From: Candidatus Cryptobacteroides onthequi
GTDB taxonomy: Bacteria; Bacteroidota; Bacteroidia; Bacteroidales; UBA932
Assembly (NCBI GenBank): GCA_018066125.1
Contig: JAGHSA010000050.1
Location: 62,001-126,000, forward strand
Length of the DNA stretch: 64,000 nucleotides
Direction of reading: 5' to 3'
Shown here: positions 10,539-19,430 of the stretch, in pieces
Numbering within the stretch: position 1 is the stretch's first letter
Layout of the letters: the number at the start of each line of letters is the position of its first letter
Position numbers and translations under genes: made by a program
The notes under the pieces: model-generated
Told to the model about the DNA's origin: nothing
The model's input: only the letters and a program-made list of their open reading frames with translations
Databases searched by the model: none

Positions 10539-11867
10539 CTATACATCAAGGAGATGCTCGTAGCCGGTGCGGTACTGATAGTGCTTGCGTGCGTTGGCCT
10601 CATCGTCATCCATGAACTTCTGAACGATAGGGTTCCATACGAGAGGACGCCCGAGCTCGCCGGCGATGATACCGACGTTGCACATGGTGCAGGATGAATG
10701 TCCTACCTCTACAGGAACGTTAGGATCGATGCGGCTCTTGACAGAATCGATGAAGATTCTGTGGTGACCTGCACGTGCCTCGAAAGGTACGTCATTGTTG
10801 TCGACCTTCATGTCGAACTTAGGCTCTGAAGCGTAAAGGATTCCGCGGTGAACAGCGATCCATCCCTTTTCGCCGTATACCTTCACGCCGCTTCCCTTGT
10901 CATCAAAGGCAGTCTCCTCTACGATGATGCCGTTGTCGTAGCGGTATGTGAGGTTCTTGTAGTAGCTGTATCCTGGAGGTATGATGTCAACCGGACCGGT
11001 AAGGTCCTTGCCTACACACCACTGAGCGATGTCGAACATGTGTGCACCCCAGTCGGTCATATAACCGCCGCCGGTCTGCTGATACCAGCGCCATGCGCCC
11101 CAGCAATTCTCTCTTCCCTTTTCGTCGAGAAGCGGATCGATGTCCGGATAATAATAGACATAGTCATTCTCCTGGAGAGGTCCGAGCCACTTGTCCCAGT
11201 TGAGTCCTGCAGGAACCGCCTGTTTAGGAACAGGGCACTTTACAGGGAAAGGCTTGCCGTCCCAGCGAGGGAGGCACACCTCGATCTTCTGAATCTTACC
11301 GAGCTCGCCTTCACGTGCCATGGTAGCTGTGTGAAGGAACTCGCTGCTTGACCTCTGCTGGCTACCGACCTGAAGGATGCGGTTGTACTTGCGAACAGCC
11401 TTGCAGAGCTGCTGTCCCTCATAGATGGTTAGGGTCATAGGCTTCTCAAGGTATACATCCTTGCCAGCCTTACAAGCTGCGATGGCGATGACTGCATGCT
11501 GGTGGTCTGGAACAGCGATGACTACAGCATCGATGTCAGTACGGGCGAGAAGGTCCTGATAGTCCTCATACATTGCAGGAACGAATTTCTTCACGCCTTT
11601 GCCCTGATAGTACTCAGATACTCTCTGTACGAAACGGTCACGCTTGATGTCATAAACATCGCATCCTGCAACGACCTGCACATCATCCATCTTCATGAAA
11701 CTGCTGAGCAGATACATAGCCTGCTGGCCGAGTCCGATGAATCCGAGTCTGATAGCGCCGTTTGCAGAGGCCTTTGTAGTCTTTGCCGCAGCTGTGGCAA
11801 TTCCCGAAGGAATCATGGTTCCGGCAGCGCTGAGCGCCGAAATCTTAAGAAAATCTCTTCTTAACAT
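10539..11867 (-). CDS. Gfo/Idh/MocA-family oxidoreductase with Tat signal
   Basis: A 442-residue NAD(P)-dependent oxidoreductase. The N-terminus MLRRDFLKISALSAAG is a twin-arginine (Tat) signal with RRDFLK, so the folded, cofactor-loaded enzyme is probably exported. The Rossmann fold starts at IRLGFIGLGQQAMYL; the family motif VYLEKPMT (EKP) follows, and the C-terminal substrate domain contains GGGYMTDWGAHMFDIAQW with the likely catalytic histidine. Such secreted members in Bacteroidales commonly act on sugars or glycosides, some with tightly bound NAD as glycosidases. No carbohydrate cluster is nearby and the substrate is unknown. It is flanked downstream by a strong terminator and upstream by RNase P RNA. 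Confidence 0.9.
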   Translation of the reverse strand: MLRRDFLKISALSAAGTMIPSGIATAAAKTTKASANGAIRLGFIGLGQQAMYLLSSFMKMDDVQVVAGCDVYDIKRDRFVQRVSEYYQGKGVKKFVPAMYEDYQDLLARTDIDAVVIAVPDHQHAVIAIAACKAGKDVYLEKPMTLTIYEGQQLCKAVRKYNRILQVGSQQRSSSEFLHTATMAREGELGKIQKIEVCLPRWDGKPFPVKCPVPKQAVPAGLNWDKWLGPLQENDYVYYYPDIDPLLDEKGRENCWGAWRWYQQTGGGYMTDWGAHMFDIAQWCVGKDLTGPVDIIPPGYSYYKNLTYRYDNGIIVEETAFDDKGSGVKVYGEKGWIAVHRGILYASEPKFDMKVDNNDVPFEARAGHHRIFIDSVKSRIDPNVPVEVGHSSCTMCNVGIIAGELGRPLVWNPIVQKFMDDDEANARKHYQYRTGYEHLLDV

Positions 11868-11897
11868 GTCTGTATAGTTTAGTGTGTCATTTCAAAA

Positions 11898-12208
11898 TAA
11901 GGTGGGGCCGTAAGCCGGTTTCTGTTTTTGATTCCGTCATTTATCTTCGCAACCTACCCCCTGACATCGTGCGGGCCGCTCTCATCTGTCAGTATATTTG
12001 GTCTTGCAGGCCCCGGTGCCGTACCCGCCATACATCGCTGCACAGCGTCGTGAGCTCTTGCCTCGCGTTTTCACCCTTACCCTTGCGGGCGGTAGTTTTC
12101 TGCTACGGCGGCCAAAAGATTACTCCCTTCTGCGCTTTCCGCAGCGGGGTGCCCTACCCTGTCCGGACTTTCCTCAGCACAAGTGCCGCGACGGAACGTC
12201 CCACCTCA
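11898..12208 (-). ncRNA. rnpB: RNase P RNA (bacterial type A)
   Basis: The catalytic RNA of RNase P. On the minus strand it begins GAGGTGGGACG, contains the hallmark GAGGAAAGTCCGGAC (about 12177-12163), the purine-rich conserved segment GAAAACTACCGCCCGCAAGG, the AGAGCTCACGAC region, and near the 3' end GATAAATGACGGAATC and AAACCGGCTTACGGCCCCACC. The 5' GAGGTGGG and 3' CCCCACCTT form P1. About 310 nt, normal for type A. A TATATTTG box just upstream fits transcription from its own promoter. All reading frames across this stretch are spurious. Confidence 0.95.
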
Positions 12209-12212
12209 AATA

Positions 12213-12220
12213 CAAATATA
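12213..12220 (-). promoter_or_regulatory. Promoter -7 box of rnpB
   Basis: TATATTTG on the minus strand, ending five to six bases before the RNase P RNA 5' end at about 12207, the expected distance from box to transcription start. Confidence 0.65.
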
Positions 12221-12237
12221 GTCAAAAAAATGCAGGG

Positions 12238-13053
12238 TCACTCCAGTTCATAGACTTTTTTCCGCACCCACTGTGCCCATTCCAAGGCCGTGCGGCTCTT
12301 GTCGAAAGTCTCCACAGGTATGGGGTCGCCCACAATTATCCTGAATGTGCCATGACTGTTGCGGAGCATTTCATCCGGAAGAAGCACCATCGCCAGATTG
12401 AACTTGATGTGCAGCGCCTTGCATATGCGCGCCACAATGTAGAATCTGCGGGAGTTGCGGCCGATGAAGTGCACCGGCACAATGTCGCGGCCGGTCGCCA
12501 CACTCTTTGTGACAAAGGACTTGGACCATGCGACATCCTGTATCCTGCCGTCAATGAGACGTGAGCATTTCCCCGCAGGGAACATCAGCATCTGGTTTTC
12601 GCTCTGGAAAGCCTCATCGACGAGACGGGCAAGATCGCGGCTCTGCCCTCCCACCTTGTTCACAGGGACACACAGGGGTGCAAGCCCCTTGAGGCTCATG
12701 AGGAAATCATTCACCAGATAGCGTATCTTCCCGTCGAATACCTTTCCGACCACCATTCCCATGGTGACGCCGTCGATGCCGCCGAGCGGATGGTTCGACA
12801 CGAAAGTGTAACGCTTCCCGTCTGCGGGATCGATCTTCTCCATCCCCTTCACCTCCACTCTGACATCGAGATACTCAAGGCACTTTTCGCAGAATTCAAC
12901 TCCGTCATAACCCTGTACAAGGAATGAGTTGATGTAGTCCTGGTGGATGATTTTCTTCGCCAGGTTGAGAAGGAATGCAGGAATCTTCTTTCCCTTTGCC
13001 TTTGCCGCGATGATCTTGTCGATCTCAATCGCCCTGTCCGGTGTATAAGCCAT
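12238..13053 (-). CDS. 1-acyl-glycerol-phosphate / lipid O-acyltransferase family protein
   Basis: A 271-residue PlsC-like acyltransferase. The catalytic block is FVSNHPLGGIDG (84-95): H88 and D94 are five residues apart (HX5D) rather than the usual HX4D of PlsC. This pattern is typical of a Bacteroidota acyltransferase group that I associate with the O-acyltransferases of glycine/ornithine lipid synthesis (OlsF/GlsA-like). The second block FPAGKCSR (about 158-165) replaces FPEGTRS. There is no membrane helix, so it is probably a peripheral membrane enzyme. It is divergent from glpABC, whose substrate, glycerol 3-phosphate, is an acyl acceptor. The acceptor is uncertain: either lysophosphatidic acid or an N-acyl amino acid. 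Confidence 0.82.
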   Translation of the reverse strand: MAYTPDRAIEIDKIIAAKAKGKKIPAFLLNLAKKIIHQDYINSFLVQGYDGVEFCEKCLEYLDVRVEVKGMEKIDPADGKRYTFVSNHPLGGIDGVTMGMVVGKVFDGKIRYLVNDFLMSLKGLAPLCVPVNKVGGQSRDLARLVDEAFQSENQMLMFPAGKCSRLIDGRIQDVAWSKSFVTKSVATGRDIVPVHFIGRNSRRFYIVARICKALHIKFNLAMVLLPDEMLRNSHGTFRIIVGDPIPVETFDKSRTALEWAQWVRKKVYELE

Positions 13054-13075
13054 TAAAACATGTATTTTTATCCGT

Positions 13076-13083
13076 CAAATATA
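13076..13083 (-). promoter_or_regulatory. Promoter -7 box for the acyltransferase gene
   Basis: TATATTTG on the minus strand, 22 bases before the ATG at 13053. It is divergent from the glpA promoter box 35 bases away. Confidence 0.5.
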
Positions 13084-13117
13084 CCTAAAAAATTACCTCT
13101 GTACGAGATATTTTGGT

Positions 13118-13125
13118 TAAATTTG
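13118..13125 (+). promoter_or_regulatory. Promoter -7 box of glpABC, predicting a leaderless mRNA
   Basis: TAAATTTG ends five bases before the glpA ATG at 13131. With the normal box-to-start distance, transcription would begin at or next to the A of the start codon. There is no good -33 TTTG. Confidence 0.5.
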
Positions 13126-13130
13126 CACAT

Positions 13131-14771
13131 ATGATTCCAGCACAGACCACAAATGATTTCGATGTCATCATCATCGGAGGAGGCATTACCGGCACAGGTA
13201 CTGCCAGAGACTGCGCGCTCAGAGGACTCAGGGTCCTTCTGGTGGAAAGAGACGACATCGCTACAGGAGCGACCGGAAGAAACCACGGCCTCCTTCACAG
13301 CGGTGCCCGATACGCAGTCAAAGACAGTGAGTCAGCCGAAGAATGCATCAGGGAGAACACCATTCTCCGCAAGATTGCAGCGCACTGCGTGGAAGACACC
13401 CAGGGCCTGTTCATTACCCTTCCCGAGGACGAGGAGATCGGATACGGACTCGACTACCAGAAACAGTTTATCGACGCCTGCACCAGAGCAGGCATCAAGG
13501 CCACCGCAATGGATCCACGCGAAGCCATCGCCATGGAGCCGTCCGTAAATCCCGCCCTCATCGGAGCAGTGCAGGTACCGGACGGATCGGTTGACCCATT
13601 CCGGCTCTGTTCGGCAAACCTCGTGGATGCCAAACTCCACGGAGCAAAGGTGCTGACCTACCATGAGCTCGTCGAGATCATACGCGAAGGAGATACGGTC
13701 AGGGGCGTCAGGGTACGCAACAAGACCACCGGACAGACAAGTGCATATTTCGCGCCTGTCACAGTCAACGCCGCCGGCATCTGGGGCCACCAGGTGGCCG
13801 AGATGGCGGGAGTCCATGTCGGGATGTATCCGGCAAAGGGAGCCTTGCTGATATTTGCACACAGAGTCAACAATGTGGTCATCAACCGCTGCCGCAAGTC
13901 GGCCGACGGAGACATCCTTGTGCCGGGAGATACCGTCAGCGTGATCGGAACCACCTCCACCAAGATACCTTTCGAAGAGTGCGACGATGTGAGAGTGACG
14001 CCTGAAGAGGTGGATCTCATGCTCAGGGAAGGTTCCAGACTCGCGCCTTCACTCATGACAACACGAGTCCTGCGCGCATATGCCGGAGTGCGTCCTCTCG
14101 TCTCGGCAGACAACGACCCTACCGGACGCAACATCAGCCGAGGCATCGTCTGTCTGGACCACGAGAAGCGCGACGGGCTCAGAGGATTCATCACCATTAC
14201 CGGAGGAAAGCTCATGACCTACCGCCTCATGGCGGAAATGGCGACAGACGCGGTCTGCGAGAAACTCGGAGTCACGGTCGGCTGCAGCACAGCCACCACT
14301 CCCCTCCCTGGATCGGAAAGCAGCGACATCAAGGAGATATCAAAGAAGCTCTGGAAGATGCCGACCATCGCCCAGAAGGCATCTGTCGGCAGAGTCGGGA
14401 CAAGAGCATCCCAGATCAAGGCGGACGACCGTTTCGAGCGCAGCCTTGTCTGCGAATGCGAACAGGTATCGGTGGCAGAGGTCAGATCCGCGATGGATAA
14501 CCTCGACGTACACAATCTCGTTGATCTGAGGCGCAGGACCAGAGTCGGCATGGGCACATGCCAGGGACAGCTCTGTGCATGCAGGGCAGCTGGCCTGCTC
14601 GGAAAGAACAGGCTCTGCGTCAAGAAAGAAAGGGAAGACCTGGCATCCTTCATGGAAGAGAGATGGAAGGGTCTCAGGCCGGTAGCATGGGGAGACGCCC
14701 TGAGGGGCGCCGAGCTCAGTGCATGGGAGTATTCAGAAGTTTTGGGATTTGACAAGGAGGACGAGCAATGA
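13131..14771 (+). CDS. glpA: Anaerobic glycerol-3-phosphate dehydrogenase, subunit A
   Basis: GlpA is the FAD-bearing catalytic subunit that oxidises glycerol 3-phosphate to dihydroxyacetone phosphate and passes electrons through GlpB and GlpC to menaquinone. The frame is open to a TTG at 13113, but MIPAQTTNDFDVIIIGGGI beginning at the ATG at 13131 is the natural start (546 residues). The dinucleotide fold is DVIIIGGGITGTGTARD; the ATGRNHGLLHSGARYAV block is diagnostic of GlpA/GlpD. The C-terminus carries a BFD-like [2Fe-2S] segment with cysteines in CECEQ and GTCQGQLCACR. It overlaps glpB by four bases (ATGA). No glycerol kinase or facilitator is adjacent. Confidence 0.96.
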   Translation: MIPAQTTNDFDVIIIGGGITGTGTARDCALRGLRVLLVERDDIATGATGRNHGLLHSGARYAVKDSESAEECIRENTILRKIAAHCVEDTQGLFITLPEDEEIGYGLDYQKQFIDACTRAGIKATAMDPREAIAMEPSVNPALIGAVQVPDGSVDPFRLCSANLVDAKLHGAKVLTYHELVEIIREGDTVRGVRVRNKTTGQTSAYFAPVTVNAAGIWGHQVAEMAGVHVGMYPAKGALLIFAHRVNNVVINRCRKSADGDILVPGDTVSVIGTTSTKIPFEECDDVRVTPEEVDLMLREGSRLAPSLMTTRVLRAYAGVRPLVSADNDPTGRNISRGIVCLDHEKRDGLRGFITITGGKLMTYRLMAEMATDAVCEKLGVTVGCSTATTPLPGSESSDIKEISKKLWKMPTIAQKASVGRVGTRASQIKADDRFERSLVCECEQVSVAEVRSAMDNLDVHNLVDLRRRTRVGMGTCQGQLCACRAAGLLGKNRLCVKKEREDLASFMEERWKGLRPVAWGDALRGAELSAWEYSEVLGFDKEDEQ

Positions 14772-16012
14772 AATTCGACACCATCATCATAGGAGGAGGT
14801 CTCTCCGCCCTTACATGCGGCATCAAGCTGGCCAAGGCCGGCAGGGACTGCCTCATAATAGCCTCCGGCGAGAGCGCTCTGAGCTTCAACTCCGGATCAT
14901 TCGGTCTCCTTTCGAGGCTTCCTGACGGGACAGCCGTGGAAGAGCCTCTCAAAGCCATCGAACAGCTTCCTTCTTCACATCCGTATGTGAAGATCGGCAT
15001 AGACAACACGAGAAGATATGCAGCATCTGCAAAGGAATTCTTCGCAGACTGCGGCATCAGCCTCAGAGGCACAGAGAGAAATCTCTGGAGATACACAAGC
15101 TCCGGCAAGATGAAAAGATGCTGGCTTGCCATGGAAGACACCACCGCTTTCGTCAGCAGGGAGGACAAGGTCGGCGACAAGGCGCTCATCGTGACGGTCA
15201 AGGGATTCCAGGACTTCTTCCCGGGCTTCGTCGCAGAGTCGCTTGAGAAAAAGGGCATCAGCTGCCGCTGCGAGAGCATCGAGCTGGACGAGCTGGACAT
15301 GCTCAGGTCAAATGCTTCCGAGATGAGAGCCACAAACATCGCCCTCACCATGGAGAAGGACAAGATACGCAAGAGTTTCGTCAAGGAGATAAGCAGGATC
15401 AGGCAGGACGAAGATATGCTCATACTGCCCCAGATCTTCGGTTATGAGGACACCAGAGCCCTTGAGGATATCAGGAAGGCTGTGGGAATGCCGGTCACAT
15501 TCATCAGTACCCTCATGCCGTCAGTCCCGGGCATAAGGACACAGAAGATGCTCAAGAAGGCCTTCGAGGCTGCAGGAGGCACCCTGATGATGGGTGACTG
15601 TGTCACAGGGGCGGTCATCGAGGGGGGTAAGATAAAGTCGGTACTCACATCGAACCTCGGCAGCTACGGACTCGAGGCTGACAACTTCGTCCTGGCAACC
15701 GGCAGTTTCTTCGGCAAGGGTCTTGCTTCCGATTTCACAAAGATCTACGAGCCTGTGCTCGGACTTGATGTGGACGCCTCTGAAAAAAGAGATGAGTGGT
15801 ACTCGTCATCTTTCTTCGACAGGCAGGCTTTCATAGGATTCGGAGTGAAGACAGACAACGACCTTCACCCGTCAAGGGACGGGGAAGCCATTTCCAACCT
15901 CTATGCAGCCGGATCTGTGCTCAGCGGAGCGGAATCCCTATATGAGGGCAGCGGCGCAGGAGTGGCCATAATCACCGCAATGTATGCGGCAGACAAAATA
16001 CTGGAGGGATAG
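14768..16012 (+). CDS. glpB: Anaerobic glycerol-3-phosphate dehydrogenase, subunit B
   Basis: GlpB is the FMN/FAD-containing flavoprotein that accepts electrons from GlpA. The 414-residue protein has a dinucleotide fold at TIIIGGGLSALTCGIKLAKAG (trimmed here to its core GGGLSALTCG, residues about 8-17) and a C-terminal flavin block with YAAGSVLSGAESLYEGSGAGV, typical of the family (key G-rich residues near 380-400). The length is normal. The ATG overlaps the glpA stop, and glpC starts two bases after its stop, so the three genes form one tightly packed operon. Confidence 0.94.
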   Translation: MKFDTIIIGGGLSALTCGIKLAKAGRDCLIIASGESALSFNSGSFGLLSRLPDGTAVEEPLKAIEQLPSSHPYVKIGIDNTRRYAASAKEFFADCGISLRGTERNLWRYTSSGKMKRCWLAMEDTTAFVSREDKVGDKALIVTVKGFQDFFPGFVAESLEKKGISCRCESIELDELDMLRSNASEMRATNIALTMEKDKIRKSFVKEISRIRQDEDMLILPQIFGYEDTRALEDIRKAVGMPVTFISTLMPSVPGIRTQKMLKKAFEAAGGTLMMGDCVTGAVIEGGKIKSVLTSNLGSYGLEADNFVLATGSFFGKGLASDFTKIYEPVLGLDVDASEKRDEWYSSSFFDRQAFIGFGVKTDNDLHPSRDGEAISNLYAAGSVLSGAESLYEGSGAGVAIITAMYAADKILEG

Positions 16013-16014
16013 AC

Positions 16015-17268
16015 ATGGAGACAAAAATGCAGGAAAAGAACATAAGCGCGAATGAGCTCGAGCAGTGTGTCAAGTGCACCGTCTGTACAGCATACTGTCC
16101 CGTGCTCAAGGTGTCTGTGATATACCCCGGGCCGAAGCAGTCCGGACCTGACGGGGAGAGATACCGTCTCAAGAGCAGCCTCTTCATGGATAACAACATC
16201 AAATACTGCCTCAACTGCAAGCGCTGTGAGGTGGTATGCCCTTCTGGGGTCAAGATTGCCGACATCATCCATTCGGCAAGGGAAACCTACGGCAGGCAGA
16301 TACCCAAGGTCCGTGACTTCATACTTGCAAGTACTGACCTGATGGGAAGTGTTGCTTCCCCGTTCGCTCCTGTTGTCAACGCCGTGACAGGACTGGGCGC
16401 CACAAAGTTCGTCCTTGACAAGGTCATGGCCATAGACCATCGCAGGACATTCCCGAAATACAGCGGGACAAAATTCGAAACCTGGTTCAGGAAAGAGGCA
16501 GCTCCTGTCCAGGGCACATTCAAGAAAAGGGTCAGTTACTTCCATGGCTGTTATGTAAACTACAACTACCCTCAGCTTGGAAAAGACTTCGTAACTCTGA
16601 TGAACGCCCTGGGAGTGGGAGTGGACCTGCTCGAGAAGGAAAGATGCTGCGGCGTCGCCAAGATCAGCAGCGGCATGTTCGACACGGCAAGAAAACACGC
16701 CAGAATCAACATCGCATCGATGGAGAAGGCCATGTCCGACGGGAGGAAGGTGCTCACGACATCCACCACCTGCACACTCACCATGAAGGACGAGTATCCG
16801 GACATCCTCGGACTTGACAACACCTCCGTGAAAGACGGCATCGTACTGGCTATCAGATACATATATGAGATGCTGGAGAAGGGTGAAGCCAAGATTGCCT
16901 TCAAGGAAGGATACAGGGCAAGAGCAGCATATCATGTCCCTTGCCACATGGAGAAGATGGGGCTCAGCATATTCACCAGAAAACTCCTCAAGATGATACC
17001 GGGCATGGAACTGGTGAGCCTCGACAGCAACTGCTGCGGCATCGCCGGAACCTACGGCTTCAAGAAGGAGAACTACGCCAGGTCACAGGCCATAGGAAAA
17101 GCTCTCTTTGACAACATAAATGCCGTCAATCCTGATTTCGTGGCATGCGAATGCGAGACATGCAAGTGGCAGATAGAAATGTCCACAGCCTACAAAGTGA
17201 AGAACCCTGTCTCCATCCTCGCAGAAGCTGTGGACATTGAAAAGACTAAAAAGCTGAACAACGCCTAG
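16015..17268 (+). CDS. glpC: Anaerobic glycerol-3-phosphate dehydrogenase, subunit C
   Basis: GlpC is the iron-sulfur membrane-anchor subunit that hands electrons to the quinone pool. The 417-residue protein has two [4Fe-4S] ferredoxin motifs, CVKCTVCTAYCPV (about 18-30) and CLNCKRCEVVCPS (about 64-76), then two cysteine-rich CCG domains: ERCCGVAKI (about 203-211) and NCCGIAGTYG (about 341-350), the arrangement in heterodisulfide-reductase-like subunits. It is the last gene of glpABC. It converges on a minus-strand lipoprotein gene only 10 bases away and no terminator hairpin is visible between them. Confidence 0.95.
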   Translation: METKMQEKNISANELEQCVKCTVCTAYCPVLKVSVIYPGPKQSGPDGERYRLKSSLFMDNNIKYCLNCKRCEVVCPSGVKIADIIHSARETYGRQIPKVRDFILASTDLMGSVASPFAPVVNAVTGLGATKFVLDKVMAIDHRRTFPKYSGTKFETWFRKEAAPVQGTFKKRVSYFHGCYVNYNYPQLGKDFVTLMNALGVGVDLLEKERCCGVAKISSGMFDTARKHARINIASMEKAMSDGRKVLTTSTTCTLTMKDEYPDILGLDNTSVKDGIVLAIRYIYEMLEKGEAKIAFKEGYRARAAYHVPCHMEKMGLSIFTRKLLKMIPGMELVSLDSNCCGIAGTYGFKKENYARSQAIGKALFDNINAVNPDFVACECETCKWQIEMSTAYKVKNPVSILAEAVDIEKTKKLNNA

Positions 17269-17278
17269 GCGTCTGAAG

Positions 17279-18115
17279 CTACATCTTATCTTGAATCCTC
17301 TTTCTCAGGTCTTTGCTGACAGAGAGAGGATTCAATTTATCTGACTGTGCGAGCCACTCGAGTGCAAGACTGTATTCCTTCTGCATATAGCAGGCAAGAG
17401 CCAGATTGTATGCAGCGCATGACCGTGCCACAGGTGACTTTGAGTCGGCAGCAAGTCCGAGCCATATGTCAGCCGCCTTGTCCCACTCGAGATCATTTGC
17501 ATAGACAAGGGCATTTGTCCACTTGGTTCCGTCATAATAAAGGAGACAGAAGGATTCGTCTGTCCAGGTATTGATGAACTTCTTGGAGAAGGCAGCACCC
17601 ACCTTCTGCGCTTCTTTGGCGAAAACGGCGTCATTCACATCGACAGATGTAAGATTGTAGGACGCGTTCAGGTCGCAGACCCGATCTTTCCTGTCCATCG
17701 AATCGTAGACATACAGATGTGAAGTCACCTTGGTCTTGCCGGAAGCTGAGACATTGTCCGCGAACTCCGGTCTGTCAAGCAGGAATACTATATCCACATC
17801 CATGTCGAGCAGAAGTCTTGCCAGAGAGTCCTTTGAACTGTAATCATCTTTTGTGACTATGCTGAACAGGTCGACAGCAGCCTCTGAGTTGAAGTATTCC
17901 TTCTCGAGTCCGGAAGCAAGCCCGTCAGCGACACAGTTGTTATATAGCGAATCGCGTCCGGTTCCGTTCTCAAGATAGACGATAGACATGGTCTTGCCAT
18001 CCATATCCACACCGCTGTCAGACGGCTGGCGGGTCTGGAGATACATCACATAGGCCTGAGGAGAGCAAGATGCCAGAGACAAGGCCGCAAATGCAGCCAG
18101 AATCATTCTTTTCAT
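17279..18115 (-). CDS. Lipoprotein of unknown function (DUF6340-like, TPR-like C-terminus)
   Basis: A 278-residue predicted lipoprotein: signal MKRMILAAFAALSLASCS with lipobox LASC. The middle part is alpha/beta, with conserved-looking phrases such as MSIVYLENGTGRDSLYNNC and DIVFLLDRPEF. The C-terminal 70 residues (NLALACYMQKEYSLALEWL) resemble one or two tetratricopeptide repeats. It looks like the family of Bacteroidota lipoproteins listed as DUF6340, but I cannot confirm this. Its ATG overlaps the rimO stop by four bases, so it is the last gene of the nusB-yajC-ybbR-coaE-rimO operon. Its function is unknown. Confidence 0.75.
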   Translation of the reverse strand: MKRMILAAFAALSLASCSPQAYVMYLQTRQPSDSGVDMDGKTMSIVYLENGTGRDSLYNNCVADGLASGLEKEYFNSEAAVDLFSIVTKDDYSSKDSLARLLLDMDVDIVFLLDRPEFADNVSASGKTKVTSHLYVYDSMDRKDRVCDLNASYNLTSVDVNDAVFAKEAQKVGAAFSKKFINTWTDESFCLLYYDGTKWTNALVYANDLEWDKAADIWLGLAADSKSPVARSCAAYNLALACYMQKEYSLALEWLAQSDKLNPLSVSKDLRKRIQDKM

Positions 18116-19428
18116 ATCAATTCAGCTGTTAGATCATATTCGCCGGCACCGACTATCCTGACATTGACAAACTCTCCCAAGAGGTTCTCGGCAGGACGGC
18201 CGCCGGTCTTTGAACTGTCATACCTTACAAGAATCTCGCCATCGACCTCGGGGCTTTCATATCGGCTCCTGCAGACAAGCACGCCGTCTGCGTAAGCGTC
18301 AACCATCACCCTCTCTTCAGTGCCGACGCGTGAGGCATTGAATTCGGAGGAAATCTCCTGCTGGAGAGCCATCAGACGCGAAAGCCTTTCGTCCTTCACA
18401 TCCTGAGGGATGTCGTCTGCGAAATGCTTCGCGCCGTATGTGCCTTCCTCTTCGGAATATGTAAAGGCTCCCAGTCTCTCGAACTTTGCCTCTCTGACGA
18501 AATCGAGCAGTTCCTGGAACTCCTCCTCCCCTTCACCCGGATGTCCGACGATCATCGTGGTGCGGAGAGCTACGCCGGGTACCTGACTGCGAAGTTTCCT
18601 GACAAGCTCGCGTGTCGTCCTGCTGTCGCAGTGGCGATGCATCATGTCAAGCATCCTGTCGCTGATATGCTGGAGCGGTATATCGAGGTAAGGGCACACC
18701 TTGGGATTGTGCGCCATCATCTCAAGGACATCCTCAGGGAAAGAGGAAGGATATGAATAATGTATACGTATCCATTCTATACCCTCCACCCGAGAGAGTC
18801 TGTCTATGAGCTCTGCAAGTGTCCTTTTCTTGTAGAGATCAAGACCGTAGTATGTGGTGTCCTGAGCTATGAGCACGAGCTCTTTTACCCCCCTGGAAGC
18901 CAGGAATTCCGTCTCGGCCACGAGTTTCTCGACAGGTACGGACCTGTGAGCTCCACGGATGTACGGAATGGCGCAGTAGGAACAGCGCCTGTCACATCCT
19001 TCTGAAATCTTCAGATAGGCTGAGCCTGGATGCTCCTCCGTGAATATGCGTCCGCTTTCATTCTCAGCTTTCGGAGTGACTCCCAGAGCCCTGACGACCG
19101 GATCGAATTCTCTGGCGCCATACCACTCATCAACCTCAGGTATGAGCTTGGGAAGTTCCTTCGAATAACGCTGGGAAAGGCACCCGAACACTATGAGCCG
19201 GCCTATCATGCCGTCATTCTTGCGCTGTACGGCAGACATGATGGCATTCACGGACTCCTCCTTGGCATCACCGATGAATCCACAGGTGTTCAGGAGGAGA
19301 TAATCGACGTATGCGGGTTCCGCTTCCTGAGGCACTATCTGCAGTTCATCACGCACCTGGTAGAGTATGTGCTCGGTATCTACCGTATTCTTGGAACATC
19401 CAAGTGTGATGATCTGGACAGACTTCAT
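18112..19428 (-). CDS. rimO: Ribosomal protein S12 methylthiotransferase RimO
   Basis: RimO adds a methylthio group to the conserved aspartate of ribosomal protein S12, using two [4Fe-4S] clusters and SAM. The 438-residue protein has the N-terminal cluster cysteines C11 (LGCSKNTVD), C49 (NTCGF) and C83 (FGCLSQRY), the radical-SAM motif CDRRCSYC with C145, C149 and C152, and a C-terminal TRAM-like domain. The wording of the SAM block (ISEGCDRRCSYCAIP) favours RimO over MiaB. It starts two bases after the coaE-DUF5606 stop and overlaps the following lipoprotein gene by four bases. Confidence 0.95.
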   Translation of the reverse strand: MKSVQIITLGCSKNTVDTEHILYQVRDELQIVPQEAEPAYVDYLLLNTCGFIGDAKEESVNAIMSAVQRKNDGMIGRLIVFGCLSQRYSKELPKLIPEVDEWYGAREFDPVVRALGVTPKAENESGRIFTEEHPGSAYLKISEGCDRRCSYCAIPYIRGAHRSVPVEKLVAETEFLASRGVKELVLIAQDTTYYGLDLYKKRTLAELIDRLSRVEGIEWIRIHYSYPSSFPEDVLEMMAHNPKVCPYLDIPLQHISDRMLDMMHRHCDSRTTRELVRKLRSQVPGVALRTTMIVGHPGEGEEEFQELLDFVREAKFERLGAFTYSEEEGTYGAKHFADDIPQDVKDERLSRLMALQQEISSEFNASRVGTEERVMVDAYADGVLVCRSRYESPEVDGEILVRYDSSKTGGRPAENLLGEFVNVRIVGAGEYDLTAELI

Positions 19429-19430
19429 GG

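Noticed and set aside
11882..12564. Plus-strand open frames of 123 and 188 codons
   Set aside because: They run through the RNase P RNA gene and antisense to the acyltransferase gene; the structured RNA signature explains the sequence.
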